Numbered from the stretch's first letter, positions 47,496 through 58,434 are shown. The stretch is DNA of 64,000 nucleotides from Cyanomargarita calcarea GSE-NOS-MK-12-04C (GCA_019359595.1 JAHHGZ010000031.1:1-64000); one strand, 5' to 3'. Program-made: numbers and translations. Notes: generated by a model from the sequence alone, not told the origin.

Positions 47496-49235
47496 TTAAG
47501 CCGGATAAATCCTCAATCGGCGATTTGGCTCATCACCAAAACTGTGGGATTTCAGTCGGTAATGCTCCACAAGTTCGTGTTGCATTTTACGTACCTGAGC
47601 AGAACGGGGCAGTAATTCTACGGGTTGACCCTTGGGAATCACAATCTGCTCTACCGCCAGTCTGGCTTCTTCCAAGGCATCCATCTCATCATCGCTGCCA
47701 TTGTGAAGAAACAATTGCAAATCCGGGTCATCCCCCATTTCCGGGTCGTCCATATTCAGCAACCGGCGCAAACCACGAGTAATTTGGGGGATGGTGCTGG
47801 ACTTAATCATGTGAATTGGCACTTGACGGGCTTTTGCCATTTGCCGGAGTTTGGCGTGGTTTTTGACGTGCGATCGCAGTGCCAAAATTGCATCAGCACT
47901 ATCAATATCCTTTGTCATAACCACTGGCAAATTGAGCACGCTAACTACCTGTTCCAGTTGGTGACGGCTCACACCATAGGGGTAAACGTGTAGGGGTAAA
48001 TCCTCGCCGTTTGGTCCCGAGTGTTTGCTAGTCTTAACGAAATCAACACTGTCGGAGAAATTAAAGGACTCATCAAGCAAGCGGTCAAACTCGCTTTGGA
48101 CGCGATTTTCTGGCGACAATGCCGGCAGGGCTACCATTCTTCCAGACTCACGCCAGCCATTTGACTGACGTGCCTGTGTGAAAGATTCTTCTACACCTAT
48201 AGGATGAGGATGTGCTGCACCACGACCATTGACTACAGCTAACTGGCGGACAATTGCCACTTTGCCGCTGTCGTCGGCAGTTCTCACCTGCGGACTCGGC
48301 TGACGACCCCGCAGGAGACTATCTACCGTGTCAGCAACATTTTCATGCACTACCCAACGCTGCCGTTCCTGCATTTCTACGGCAATTTCAAAGGTAGGAG
48401 GTGCTTTGCGTTCCAAAACCGACTTTTGAGTGCCCCGCCGTCTTGCTTCGTCGTCTCCCAGAGTCACAGCCTGAATACCACCAACTAAATCGGAGAGGGT
48501 GGGGTTTTTGAGGAGGTTTTCAATCTGGTTACCGTGTGCCGTACCTACCAATTGAACGCCTCGTTCGGCAATGGTCCGTGCTGCCAAAGCTTCGAGTTCT
48601 GTACCAATTTCATCGATAACGATCACTTCTGGCATATGGTTTTCCACTGCCTCAATCATCACCTGATGCTGGAGTTCAGGACGAGTTACTTGCATCCTCC
48701 TGGCCCGACCAATGGCGGGGTGGGGAACATCACCATCTCCAGCTATTTCGTTGGAGCTGTCAATAATCACCACTCGTTTATTCAGTTCATCTGCTAAAAC
48801 ACGGGCGATTTCTCGTAAGGCAGTGGTTTTACCCACGCCAGGGCGGCCAAGCATGAGAATCGATTTACCAGTTTCTACCAAATCGCGGATTATGCCAACA
48901 GTGCCGTGTACCGCTCGACCGACCCGACAAGTTAAACCAATAATCTTGCCTGTACGGTTACGGATGGCGCTAATCCTATGCAGAGTTTGCTCAATTCCTG
49001 CCCGGTTATCGCCGCCAAATATTCCGACTCGCCCAATGCAATCATCTATCTGTTCTTGAGTAATTGGTGCTTCACACAGATACTCAGCTGCCAAGGGAAA
49101 GCGAGCTTCTGGGCGGCGACCCAGATCCAAGACCACTTCAACTAAACTATCTCGTTGGGGATGATTCTCTAACAACAGCCGCAGGTCTTGGGGCAAAATG
49201 TCTAACAACTTTTGGAGATCGTCTGTAATCGTCAT
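47496..49235 (-). CDS. Ycf45-type AAA ATPase with R3H domain
   Basis: Starting at MTITDDLQKL (ATG ending 49235) it is 579 residues. A longer frame would overlap ldpA. The AAA domain has GRPGVGKTT and VIVIDEIGTE. The C-terminal R3H-type region (EHYRLKSHSFGDEPNRR) binds single-stranded nucleic acid. Homologous to plastid Ycf45. The function is not established. It lies 19 bp after ldpA and is probably co-transcribed. Confidence 0.88.
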   Translation of the reverse strand: MTITDDLQKLLDILPQDLRLLLENHPQRDSLVEVVLDLGRRPEARFPLAAEYLCEAPITQEQIDDCIGRVGIFGGDNRAGIEQTLHRISAIRNRTGKIIGLTCRVGRAVHGTVGIIRDLVETGKSILMLGRPGVGKTTALREIARVLADELNKRVVIIDSSNEIAGDGDVPHPAIGRARRMQVTRPELQHQVMIEAVENHMPEVIVIDEIGTELEALAARTIAERGVQLVGTAHGNQIENLLKNPTLSDLVGGIQAVTLGDDEARRRGTQKSVLERKAPPTFEIAVEMQERQRWVVHENVADTVDSLLRGRQPSPQVRTADDSGKVAIVRQLAVVNGRGAAHPHPIGVEESFTQARQSNGWRESGRMVALPALSPENRVQSEFDRLLDESFNFSDSVDFVKTSKHSGPNGEDLPLHVYPYGVSRHQLEQVVSVLNLPVVMTKDIDSADAILALRSHVKNHAKLRQMAKARQVPIHMIKSSTIPQITRGLRRLLNMDDPEMGDDPDLQLFLHNGSDDEMDALEEARLAVEQIVIPKGQPVELLPRSAQVRKMQHELVEHYRLKSHSFGDEPNRRLRIYPA

Positions 49236-49254
49236 GCTTTTTGTGGTGACGTTT

Positions 49255-50412
49255 TTAGAGATAGCGAATTGGTGAAATTCGCTCCTGCTGTGACTTAATC
49301 TGGGAAACGAGTGAATGCGCAAGCTCTACAGCCTGCCATAACAATTCGGGTTCTTCTTCCAGGCGGACAGGGACAGTCGTCGCCTTTTCATTGACGTTCA
49401 TCACCTCCTTTGCTTCTAAAGAATCGAAAATTGATGACAGCAGTACCCGAGCGTAGCTACCGTATGCCACACCAGCGATCTGGGAGTGCCCTGAGCCTTG
49501 AGTAGTTGAATTAGACTCAGGACTCTTGAGCATTCCCATTGCCTTTAACTTAGCAACGGTGTAGCTGTTTGTGCCTCCTGCTAGCTGGACATATCCGGGT
49601 AATTTAGCTGCCAAAACTTTTTGCCCCAATTTCACGGCGGCTAAGGTGGTGCCATCTCCTATATCACCACTCATTGGGCGACCATCCGTTTGCCAAATTA
49701 TGGTTTTCTGACTCGGGGCAATCAATTCGTAAAGGGCGCGAAGATAGTCAATTAAATCTTCGCCATCAGGACAACTGATAGCCACTACCTTCAAACGATC
49801 TACATGGGGCTCTATAGCCTGCCACAATCGTTTAAATTCCGTTAAACGCCCAACATGTGTATGAATCTCTACTGCATCCACCCCCGTTGACAGTACTAAT
49901 GGTGCGATCGCTCCCGGCGTTGATACATACGTTCTTGTATAAATTATATCATAAGGACAGATGGGGATGCAACGACCGCAGCCGTAACATTTTTCCGAAA
50001 AAACTCCAGAAAAGTTATCTTTTATACTATTAAAAACAATCGCTTGTGCTGGACAAATTTTTTCGCATGGTCTGCTACACTCATGGGGGCATTCAGTGGA
50101 ATTAAATTCTGCTTTGCGAAAATGGGGGTCTTCACCATCGTTGAGGCTAACCATCAAAAATGGCGATTTTCCCGGTTCACCAAAGCCGAGCGCTTTAGCT
50201 TCTGGTGCTAGAGCAAAAGCTACTTGAAGCGCTTCTTGAGCTACTGCAATCACAGATGGATCGCAAGCGACATCTATACAGTCAGCACCAGCCAATGTGT
50301 AGGCCAATGTTAGATTTCTGACCGCAGGCAAATGTTGGAAACTGGCTCCGCAAATAAGTTTGAACCAGTATCCATTTTTTAGGGAACGTAATGGGTCTAA
50401 CAGATCGGTCAC
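49255..50412 (-). CDS. ldpA: LdpA, iron-sulfur protein of circadian light input
   Basis: This 385-residue protein, starting at GTG, has two 4Fe-4S motifs: Cys108-112-116-120 (CPHECSRPCEKIC) and Cys142-145-148-152 (CYGCGRCIPIC). LdpA adjusts circadian period to light or redox state in Synechococcus by binding clock proteins and sensing redox. The N-terminal part (FQHLPAVRNLTLAYTLAGADCIDVA) and C-terminal part match the family. Confidence 0.92.
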   Translation of the reverse strand: MTDLLDPLRSLKNGYWFKLICGASFQHLPAVRNLTLAYTLAGADCIDVACDPSVIAVAQEALQVAFALAPEAKALGFGEPGKSPFLMVSLNDGEDPHFRKAEFNSTECPHECSRPCEKICPAQAIVFNSIKDNFSGVFSEKCYGCGRCIPICPYDIIYTRTYVSTPGAIAPLVLSTGVDAVEIHTHVGRLTEFKRLWQAIEPHVDRLKVVAISCPDGEDLIDYLRALYELIAPSQKTIIWQTDGRPMSGDIGDGTTLAAVKLGQKVLAAKLPGYVQLAGGTNSYTVAKLKAMGMLKSPESNSTTQGSGHSQIAGVAYGSYARVLLSSIFDSLEAKEVMNVNEKATTVPVRLEEEPELLWQAVELAHSLVSQIKSQQERISPIRYL

Positions 50413-50489
50413 ATTTTCTATTATGACTGAAAATCGTAATGAGTTGTCTCGAATTGACTAACTCCACCTCATGAGCAACGCTATTTTTC

Positions 50490-51797
50490 TTAATATTCTG
50501 GTTGTTCTACAGGAATTTCGATGAGAAACTCTGCTCCTTGGGCTAGTGATGAACGTAAAGAAAGTTGTCCTTGATGTTTTTGCACTATAATTTGATGACT
50601 AATAGATAATCCCAGCCCACTACCTTTACCTACAGACTTTGTGGTGAAAAATGGGTCAAAGGCACGCGATCGCACTGATTCTGGAATACCTGAACCGTTG
50701 TCAGCGATGCAAATCTTAACAGTATGATTTTCAGATTTGGTGCAAATCCTAACTTCAGGAGTAGGATACTGATTTTTCAGCATTCCCGGCTCCCCACTCC
50801 CAACTCCCTTGTCTAATGCATCAATCGCATTGTTTAAAAGATGCATAAACACTTGGTTGAGTTCACCGGGATAACAAGCCACCAGTGGCAAGCAATCATA
50901 CTCTTTGACTATAGCAATAGCGGGACGGTCTGCTGTTTCCTTAAGTCGATGCTGTAACATTACCAGACTGCTCTCTATGCCTTCATGAATATTCACCTTT
51001 TTCATTTTTGCTTCGTCATGTCGAGAAAAGTTCTGTAGTGCCAATACAATCGAACGGATGCGCTCGGCTCCTCTATGCATGGCTCCCATCAAGTCTTGCA
51101 AGTCGAGTGTCAAAAAATTTAGGTCTGTATCCTTAACTATTTGCTGAATTTTTGGTGTAGGTTTTGAATATTCTTCTTTGTAAACTTCAATTACATTTAC
51201 TAAATCCTGCATATATTGACTGACATACTGGAGATTCCCATAAATAAAACTAATTGGGTTGTTAACTTCATGGGCAATTCCAGCGACCAATTGCCCCAAG
51301 GCTACCATTTTTTCCTTCTGAATCTGTTGAACTTGAGATGCTTTCAAGTTGTCGAGAGCCTGTTGTAGCAACAAATTTTTTTCTTCGAGTTTTAGTTGTA
51401 GCAAACGTAATTTAATTTGATTTTCAATCCGCAATACTACTTCTGCTGCATGAAAAGGTTTTGTAATATAATCTGCGCCACCAACATCGAAGGCTTTAAC
51501 TTTATCCAATACATCATCAAGAGCGCTAATAAAAATTACTGGAATTTGGCTAGTTTTCTCGTCTGCTTTTAAGTGTTTGCAGACTTCATACCCGTCCATT
51601 ACCGGCATATTAATATCAAGTAAAATTACATCAGGTAAAACCATTTGACATGCAGTCAGTGCCATTTTACCGTTTAAGGCTTTACGCACTTTATAGCCTT
51701 CTGTATTTAACATTGCCGCTAAAAGACGCAAGTTATCTGGGGTATCATCAACCACCAAAATATTTGCTTTATATTCGTTAGTTTTATCAAAATTCAT
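50490..51797 (-). CDS. Response-regulator/histidine kinase hybrid (REC-HisKA-HATPase)
   Basis: This 435-residue protein has an N-terminal receiver ([25 protein letters not shown] with the phosphorylated Asp, and KPFHAAEV) followed by a coiled segment. The kinase core has H-box [18 protein letters not shown]-box [15 protein letters not shown] and G2 [10 protein letters not shown]. The kinase core is a close relative of those at 27261 and 32142. It is followed by two more signalling genes on the same strand. Confidence 0.92.
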   Translation of the reverse strand: MNFDKTNEYKANILVVDDTPDNLRLLAAMLNTEGYKVRKALNGKMALTACQMVLPDVILLDINMPVMDGYEVCKHLKADEKTSQIPVIFISALDDVLDKVKAFDVGGADYITKPFHAAEVVLRIENQIKLRLLQLKLEEKNLLLQQALDNLKASQVQQIQKEKMVALGQLVAGIAHEVNNPISFIYGNLQYVSQYMQDLVNVIEVYKEEYSKPTPKIQQIVKDTDLNFLTLDLQDLMGAMHRGAERIRSIVLALQNFSRHDEAKMKKVNIHEGIESSLVMLQHRLKETADRPAIAIVKEYDCLPLVACYPGELNQVFMHLLNNAIDALDKGVGSGEPGMLKNQYPTPEVRICTKSENHTVKICIADNGSGIPESVRSRAFDPFFTTKSVGKGSGLGLSISHQIIVQKHQGQLSLRSSLAQGAEFLIEIPVEQPEY

Positions 51798-52033
51798 TTC
51801 TGCAAAATATTATTTTAATTTTTTCCTAAATTCTTCGATACAGATTTCAAACACCTTATATAGCAAGGAAGAAGGAAAATCGACAAAAATATGTTTCTTT
51901 CATCCCTTGCTAGTATACAGGGGCGTAAATAAAGCTACCATCTAAAATTCCTGAAAAGCCCACAAAATCATATTTCTTTCTTTTACCTTTTTACTTTTTA
52001 CTTTTGCGCCAAGCTGTACTAGTTGATTAATTG

Positions 52034-53140
52034 TTAGCATTGCCGCTCCTGCTTTTTCCAAGATTTAATATCTCCTGCAACAGGTTTATCTCCACTACAT
52101 AAGTAATCAGAAGCAGATATATAGCCGCAGTACTCATTCCGTCCCCGTAATTTGGCTGCATACAGTGCCCGATCGCTATCAGCAAGTAAGGTTAAAAAAG
52201 AAAAATGATGGCTGGGTATGCTCGCAGCAATACCAATGCTTAATGTCAGGTGTTTACTCACAGCAGATGCGGGATGATATATTTTGAGTTTTTGCAGGTC
52301 TGACTGAATATTTTCAGCTACCCGGACTGCTCCTTCAAAGCTTGTGTTGGGCAAAACGACTGCAAACTCTTCTCCACCATAACGAGCGACTAAATCTGCT
52401 GGACGTCTGACGGTAGTATTAATAGCTTGTGCTACCTGCTTTAAACAAGCATCTCCAGCAAGATGTCCGTAGGTATCGTTATAAGATTTAAAATAGTCAA
52501 TATCGCATAAAAGCAACGACAGCGATATTTTTTCTCGTGCCGCTCGCTGCCACTCTCGTTGTAAATAATCATCTAAGTAACGACGATTGGCAATTTGTGT
52601 TAAACTATCCGACCAAACCAACTCATGTAATTTTTGATTAGCTTCTTGTAAGGCTATTTCGGCTTTGGTACGTCGTTCGATTTCTGATAGCAATAAAGCA
52701 TTTTGCTGAACAAATTTTTGCTTTGTAGAGGAAAGTTCAATTTGTAAACGTTGGATGGTTAATTGATTTTGTACCCGTGCCATTACTTCTTGAAATTGAA
52801 ATGGCTTCGTGATATAATCAACAGCCCCCATATTAATTCCTTTAATTTTGTCCGTATCTTCATCTAAGACGCTAATAAAAATTACGGGAATATTGGAAGT
52901 TTCTGGGTTAGCTTTCAAACGTTCACATACTTCATAGCCGTTCATGTCTGGCATATTGATATCCAGCAAAATTAAGTTTGGCTGTTTTGTTTGACACGCA
53001 ATCAAAGCCATTTGTCCGTTGAGAGCTTTGCGAACCTGATAACCCTCTTCTGCTAGTATAGTAGACAACACGCGAAGATTATCAAGCTTGTCATCAACTA
53101 TGAGAATGTTATCTTTTTCAAATGGAGCCGATTTGCTCAT
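52034..53140 (-). CDS. Response regulator with GGDEF diguanylate cyclase domain
   Basis: This 368-residue protein has a receiver ([15 protein letters not shown]) then a coiled linker and a GGDEF domain with an intact GGEEF active site (ARYGGEEFAVVLP). An I-site RPAD lies five residues upstream. It is a PleD-like enzyme predicted to make c-di-GMP upon phosphorylation with product inhibition. It sits between two kinase genes that could be partners. Confidence 0.93.
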   Translation of the reverse strand: MSKSAPFEKDNILIVDDKLDNLRVLSTILAEEGYQVRKALNGQMALIACQTKQPNLILLDINMPDMNGYEVCERLKANPETSNIPVIFISVLDEDTDKIKGINMGAVDYITKPFQFQEVMARVQNQLTIQRLQIELSSTKQKFVQQNALLLSEIERRTKAEIALQEANQKLHELVWSDSLTQIANRRYLDDYLQREWQRAAREKISLSLLLCDIDYFKSYNDTYGHLAGDACLKQVAQAINTTVRRPADLVARYGGEEFAVVLPNTSFEGAVRVAENIQSDLQKLKIYHPASAVSKHLTLSIGIAASIPSHHFSFLTLLADSDRALYAAKLRGRNEYCGYISASDYLCSGDKPVAGDIKSWKKQERQC

Positions 53141-53349
53141 ATGTTCTGACTTTGTACAAGTGTTGATAATTACCAGTGAGGCGAATATCTAATCAAGTTT
53201 AGAAGCATTCGTTCTTATAAAGGTTCCGAAAACAGGTAACAAGAAGCAAAATCACAGTTGAAACTTCTAAGTTGAGCTAACTGTTGTCTTGTTTTTAGAC
53301 ATGAGAGCGATCGCTATCATAGACACACAGTGGGCAATGCCAATTGATA

Positions 53350-56300
53350 TTACTTGCAATCTCTGGTCAATTGCATTATTTTCTCAAACTGATAGTTATT
53401 GGCTAAATCCCTGAAAACGAGAAAAAGCTGAGTAAATTCTTGAGGAATTTGCTCCATCAACTCTAAAATAGTGTCATCGCTACAGCTTGCTGCTGCACAA
53501 TGTACCTGCATTACCCACTCATCAGACATTTGGGATAATAGTCCGCTAATATCATCTGAAGTTGCAATTATCTGCGTTCCCTGACAAACTACTTCTGTAT
53601 TTGCAGTTTCGACTTGATTAATATATTTTACCCCCAGATGGTCGCCGACTTTTTGCAATAGTATTTGGGCATTGAAAGGCTTGGGAATAAAATCATCGCA
53701 GCCGGCTGACAGAATTTTCTGCCGTTCTTCCTCAAAGACGCTGGCTGTAAGAGCGATAATTATTGTTTGAGGAGTGGGGAGAGAAAAAGCTACATTTCCC
53801 CCTTGTCCTCCTTGTCCCCTCTCTCTCGCTTTAATCTCCCGAGTGGCTTGATAACCATCCATCACCGGCATCCGCATATCCATTAAAATTAGGTGTGGTT
53901 GCCAATCTGACCACATATCAACCGCCTCAGAACCATTTACGGCTTCTTGGACGAAAAAGCCAATGGATGTGAGTAGTTTGACTAGCAACAAACGGCTTTC
54001 AACGCGATCGTCAACTACTAAAATGCGATAGTGCGGTTCATTTGGTGCTAAACCAATAATTTTGTGTTGATTCCAGATTTCAATCTTGCCTTGGTCGGCA
54101 ATATTTATTTTTAAATTAAAAGCGAATGTACTACCGACAGAAACAGTTGATGAGACGCTAATATCTCCACCCATTAGCTGTATGTATTTGCGGCTAATTG
54201 CTAAACCCAGTCCTGTTCCTTGCTGAGATTTCCTGCCACTTTCAGTTTGCCTAAATGCTTCAAATAGCAGCTTAATTTCTTCTTGTGAAATACCTTGTCC
54301 TGTATCAATTACTTCAAAATTTAGGGAGTGAAGAGGGGGAGATGCGGTGAAGTTTTCTCCTTGTTTCTCGTGTTTGCCCATTTGCACCCTTAATGTCACA
54401 CTTCCGGTATTAGTAAATTTGATGGCATTTCCCAAGAGGTTAAGCAGAACTTGACGGAGTTTGCCGGAGTCGGTTTGGATGTATTGGGGAATATCTGGAG
54501 CAATGTCGAAAATTAGCTGTAAATCTGTATTGATTGCACGCAAGCGTAACATTTCTTCAAGGCTTGCAAGCAGACGAATTAAATCGAAACTATTGACGTT
54601 GAGTGTCGTTCTCCCTGCTTCAATTTTGGACATTTCTAAAATGTCGTTGATTAAGCACAATAAATGTTCCCCTGCACGATTGATGATTGCGAGGTTTTGT
54701 TGGTGTTCAAGAGATAATGTGGAGTCACGATTCATGACTTGGGTGAAGCCCAAAATGGCGTTAAGTGGAGTTCGCAATTCATGACTCATATTAGCGAGAA
54801 ATTCACTTTTAGCACGGTTTGCTCGTTCGGCAGCTAGTTGTCCTTGTGCTGCAATTCTTTGGGATTCAATCAGTTCTTGTTGGGCAGTTCTCAGTTGATC
54901 GATGAGTTTTAATAAATCTAGGGTACGTTTTTTTACTTGGGTTTCTAAGATGCGGCTGTACTGAGCTAACAATTTTTCTGCTTCTTTGCGTTGAGTGATG
55001 TCAGTAAAGACAACGATCGCAAAGGCAATTTTACCCGATTCATCATAAATTGGCTTTACTGACGCTTCAATCGGAATAATTTTATCGGGATGCCGGATTT
55101 CCATATCTTCGAGCGTAAAGCTTTCCCCTTTTAATGCTCTCAATATAATGTGGCGATCGCTCGGATACAGTTCATCAGTACCAGCTAAATAAGTTTGATA
55201 GAGTTCTGCCAATTCTTCCACTCTGGCTCTGGGCACTATTCCTTGACCGAGAATTTGCTCGCCAACTTGATTTGTATAATAAGGTTTACCATCAGCATCA
55301 GTGATAAATACACCCACTGGCATCGCTTCTAAAAATTGCGTCAATCGACTCTTACTTTCAGATAGAGCATCATTTAAAACTTTCAACTCCGTATTTCTGG
55401 CTTCTAAAGTTGCAAAAGATTCTTGAAGTTGCTTTGCCATACTGTTAAATGACTTGCCTAATTCTCCCAGTTCATCAAAGGGTTCAATTTCTGTGATTTG
55501 CTCCCATTTACCTTCAGCAATTTTCTTCGCAGACCTGTTTAATTGTCGAATTGGTCTGATTATCCAACGAGCAGTTAGAATCCCAATTTCTGTTGCCATT
55601 AATAATGCCGCAACACACAACAAGATGCTGGTGAGAGTATTAGCGTCTATTTGCTCCATAAAGTCGGTTTCGGGAATCACGACTACAACTATCCAATCCA
55701 AACCAAACTTATCTTGCCAAGTTTCTACTTGGACAAAATAGCGTTCTGCCGGAGTTGTCAACATTAGTTGTTGTTTGGTACGGATAAATTCGAGGCTACC
55801 AAAACGTTTTTTCAAATATTGGGTTGTCAATCTTATTAAAGAATCTTGACTATCTGTTGCTGCTAAACGTTTTGCTTTACCGTTAATGATTGTGTACGAG
55901 GGCTGCTGAGTTGAAGAAGCTACTATCAAACCAGAACGCTCTAAGATAAAAATTTTCCCCGACTTACCAACTTTTAGTTTGCCTAAGAAAGTGTTAATCT
56001 GTGAAAGAATTAAATCAACACTCATCACTCCAACAAGCTTCTTAGTTTTATCGTAGAAAGGATAACTGGCAGATATAGATAATACTTCATGCTTATCTTC
56101 CCATTGATAAACTTGGCTCCAGATAGGCTTGGCTATTTTGACAGCATCCGAATACCAAGCTTCTAAACGGGGATCGTAGTCTTTTATTTCGATCGTTTTG
56201 GTGCGTTTTCCTTTATTGTTTGTACTATAAAGATAAAGTCTATTCGGATTCTTTTGGGAAACTTCGTTAATTAAAAGGCTTCCATCATTCAGCCGTTCAA

Positions 56301-56697
56301 CTCCGATGAATTCGCCTTTAGGGTTGCCAAAGCTAATATATCCAACATTAAACACCTGCATTTGTTTCCAAAAGTAATGTCCGGTTGTTTCAAAGTCAGA
56401 AAGATTTACCAACCCTAGATCAACCGCATCCACATTGATTTGATTAATTTGCTTCGGGATTGTCAGGTAGTTATGAAGATGTTGCTGAACGCGATCGCTC
56501 ACTTCATTTTCTAACTCTTTGGCAAGCTCTATTACAGCTTTTTGACCATTTTTAAAGGAAAGATACCCCACAAGTCCCACTGCACCGCATATTTGCAATA
56601 CAAACGGCACTATTACAACAATTTTCAGGGGAAGGCTAACATAAACTTTACTTATTAAGCGATTGAGAGATTTGATCGGCTGAAGGTTTGATAACAT
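53350..56697 (-). CDS. Cache-HAMP-PAS hybrid histidine kinase with receiver
   Basis: From ATG ending 56697 (MLSNLQPIKS) it is about 1115 residues; an upstream start would add 30. A transmembrane segment (about 25-45) and a periplasmic Cache-type domain (about 50-330) precede a second transmembrane segment and HAMP. A PAS domain, HisKA (SEFLANMSHELRTPLNAI), HATPase (GTGLGLAISRKYI) and receiver (LILMDMRMPVMDGYQ) follow. It senses an external signal and could feed the two regulators downstream. Confidence 0.92.
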   Translation of the reverse strand: MLSNLQPIKSLNRLISKVYVSLPLKIVVIVPFVLQICGAVGLVGYLSFKNGQKAVIELAKELENEVSDRVQQHLHNYLTIPKQINQINVDAVDLGLVNLSDFETTGHYFWKQMQVFNVGYISFGNPKGEFIGVERLNDGSLLINEVSQKNPNRLYLYSTNNKGKRTKTIEIKDYDPRLEAWYSDAVKIAKPIWSQVYQWEDKHEVLSISASYPFYDKTKKLVGVMSVDLILSQINTFLGKLKVGKSGKIFILERSGLIVASSTQQPSYTIINGKAKRLAATDSQDSLIRLTTQYLKKRFGSLEFIRTKQQLMLTTPAERYFVQVETWQDKFGLDWIVVVVIPETDFMEQIDANTLTSILLCVAALLMATEIGILTARWIIRPIRQLNRSAKKIAEGKWEQITEIEPFDELGELGKSFNSMAKQLQESFATLEARNTELKVLNDALSESKSRLTQFLEAMPVGVFITDADGKPYYTNQVGEQILGQGIVPRARVEELAELYQTYLAGTDELYPSDRHIILRALKGESFTLEDMEIRHPDKIIPIEASVKPIYDESGKIAFAIVVFTDITQRKEAEKLLAQYSRILETQVKKRTLDLLKLIDQLRTAQQELIESQRIAAQGQLAAERANRAKSEFLANMSHELRTPLNAILGFTQVMNRDSTLSLEHQQNLAIINRAGEHLLCLINDILEMSKIEAGRTTLNVNSFDLIRLLASLEEMLRLRAINTDLQLIFDIAPDIPQYIQTDSGKLRQVLLNLLGNAIKFTNTGSVTLRVQMGKHEKQGENFTASPPLHSLNFEVIDTGQGISQEEIKLLFEAFRQTESGRKSQQGTGLGLAISRKYIQLMGGDISVSSTVSVGSTFAFNLKINIADQGKIEIWNQHKIIGLAPNEPHYRILVVDDRVESRLLLVKLLTSIGFFVQEAVNGSEAVDMWSDWQPHLILMDMRMPVMDGYQATREIKARERGQGGQGGNVAFSLPTPQTIIIALTASVFEEERQKILSAGCDDFIPKPFNAQILLQKVGDHLGVKYINQVETANTEVVCQGTQIIATSDDISGLLSQMSDEWVMQVHCAAASCSDDTILELMEQIPQEFTQLFLVFRDLANNYQFEKIMQLTRDCK

Positions 56698-56962
56698 TTT
56701 GTTTAATTTTCTCCCCAGCGCTAAACTTCCGAGATTAAAATTGCAATTAGCTAGATTTATATAAGGTTTACTTTTGTGTAAAATCAAACATAGCCATTAT
56801 AACAAGCCTATCTATTGTATGAAAATACACTATTTTGACATATTTTATTATTTAGCTTTTGCAATGTTGAATTTTAAAATTTGTCATAAGACCTTCACGG
56901 CTTACGCACTCTTAAAATTATCGATTGGGTCGGCAGGATGTCCACCCCATGCTGTGAGAGTC

Positions 56963-57187
56963 AGATCCCCGACTTCTTATAGCGATTTTCGTTTGGATAA
57001 AATACACTATGGCGGGCACCGAAGCCCAACCTAAGGTGCTACAACGGGGCGGCAGCTTATGTTCCTCCGCTTCCCCCCAAAACGTGCCTTGGGAAAATAA
57101 GCAACGCACTGGCTCCCCCACAAGAGTTTCATTATTTTGCTTTGTATCCCACTCAACTGAGAACCGCTATAAAGAAGTCGGGGATCT
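56963..57187. mobile_element. AGATCCCCGAC palindrome interrupted by a TATAGC-ended element
   Basis: The arms AGATCCCCGACTTCTT (56963-56978) and AAGAAGTCGGGGATCT (57172-57187) are identical to the compact copy at 22,852. The inserted roughly 195 bp begins TATAGCGATTTTC (near 56977) and ends GAGAACCGCTATA (near 57171), imperfect inverted ends of a second element. Both the arms and the insert have a TA at the junction, consistent with a TA target-site duplication. Confidence 0.8.
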
Positions 57188-57269
57188 TGCAGCTTCGTAC
57201 TTATAAATGCAACGTATGAAAATACAAACGTCAACTACCTACACCGCCCTAGCCTTCGGCAACGCCAAG

Positions 57270-57330
57270 GGTTTATTAGAGTCAGCTTATGAGGAGTGTT
57301 TGTATTATGAGTGTGCTGTTGAGCTAGACA
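57270..57330 (+). pseudogene. Fragment of a GxxExxY-type protein gene
   Basis: The frame reads GLLESAYEECLYYECAVEL, the start-region motif of the GxxExxY family (small PD-(D/E)XK-like proteins abundant in cyanobacteria). The rest of the family sequence, including the E-L-K part, is absent. The fragment is next to the nested repeat, which suggests a rearrangement. Confidence 0.55.
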
Positions 57331-57360
57331 ACGAAGTTGAAGCGATAAATTGGCGAAATA

Positions 57361-58155
57361 TTAAATTAACTCAGAAAATATTTCAACTTCGTCGCCGATT
57401 TGCAAAATTTTCCCAGCTTCTGATGCAGGTAAGCGTGTATTCACACTCAACCGATAAAAATGATTAAAGCGGGATGATGCAACCCATTCTGGTAACGTTT
57501 CTTTTCGTTTATTGACAAATATTTTCTGGAAATTTGCGTAACGTTCTCCAGTCACAGAATCCCTTGTTGGTACTACACACCGCGCACAAGGATTAATTCC
57601 CAAGAATCGAACTTTTCCCACGCGAAAAAAGATGTGATTCTCCGCTTCAGCAAATAATTTATCTTCCCAAAATGGTGGTATGTCACCCCCAATTTCAATA
57701 TTAGCACGGAGGCGGCGGCGCATTTCATCTAAACTTATATCGGGGAACCAAGAAGTAACTTCTGTTAAGGTTGCTGTGCTAATTACCGTGGAACCTGGAG
57801 AGTCGGTATCATCAGGAAAGCCCATCACAGAGTTTTTTTGTAATTTCACTGCAAAACCAAAGTATTCGCTCAAAGCTGCCTCTGGTGCCTGTTTCTCATC
57901 GTCTAGATGAAAGGTTTGCAATGAGTTATTTCCTGGGATTTTCAGTGAGACGGTTCTATCTTTTAGGGTAAAATGCGATCGCACTAAATGTATCTTGGCA
58001 TTGCGTTTCCCATTCACAAACCTATCTTGGTCGTCGCAGATAGCATACTCGCGGTCATGCTTTAATGCGCCACTAGGGAGAATTGTTGCTTTTTCAACTT
58101 CAACGGCATCAAGTGATTTAATTGGGTAAAGTCGAATATTGCTTACGTAAGGCAT
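57361..58155 (-). CDS. MOSC-domain molybdenum-cofactor-related protein
   Basis: From ATG ending 58155 (MPYVSNIRLYPIKSLDA) it is 264 residues; an upstream extension to 58200 is not supported. It has an N-terminal MOSC_N beta-barrel (YPIKSLDAVEVEKATI, LKHDREYAI) and a MOSC core containing INPCARCVVPTRDS, with the conserved Cys used to carry sulfur. It may mobilise sulfur or reduce N-hydroxylated substrates with Mo cofactor. The partner is unknown. Confidence 0.88.
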   Translation of the reverse strand: MPYVSNIRLYPIKSLDAVEVEKATILPSGALKHDREYAICDDQDRFVNGKRNAKIHLVRSHFTLKDRTVSLKIPGNNSLQTFHLDDEKQAPEAALSEYFGFAVKLQKNSVMGFPDDTDSPGSTVISTATLTEVTSWFPDISLDEMRRRLRANIEIGGDIPPFWEDKLFAEAENHIFFRVGKVRFLGINPCARCVVPTRDSVTGERYANFQKIFVNKRKETLPEWVASSRFNHFYRLSVNTRLPASEAGKILQIGDEVEIFSELI

Positions 58156-58434
58156 TATAAAAATACACAAAAATAACCCCATATTTAACATATAGGGCAT
58201 TGAATATTATCTAATTCCATCTTGAAATAAATTTACAAGACTTCACTTTTGCCTATAATCTCAGAATTAGGGCAACCAAACTAAGTCATAGATGCAATTT
58301 CTAGACTTGTGCGTATATGGTAGTCCAAAAGGGAGGAGTTGATTTTTTCGTTACTATACAAGGTTGTGGTTTATTGTCCAGTTTTGTCCATCAATTGGTC
58401 AACTTAGGATTACTCCCTGAATAATAATCTTTAA

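Larger units (their letters stand above)
56698..57360. other. Long spacer with nested repeats and a gene fragment
   Basis: This 663-bp region separates divergent or tandem minus-strand genes. It contains the nested element at 56963-57187 and the GxxExxY fragment at 57270. No intact gene is supported. Confidence 0.45.

Noticed and set aside
49236-49322. N-terminal extension of the Ycf45/R3H protein
   Set aside because: It overlaps ldpA, and MTITDDLQKL is a normal start.
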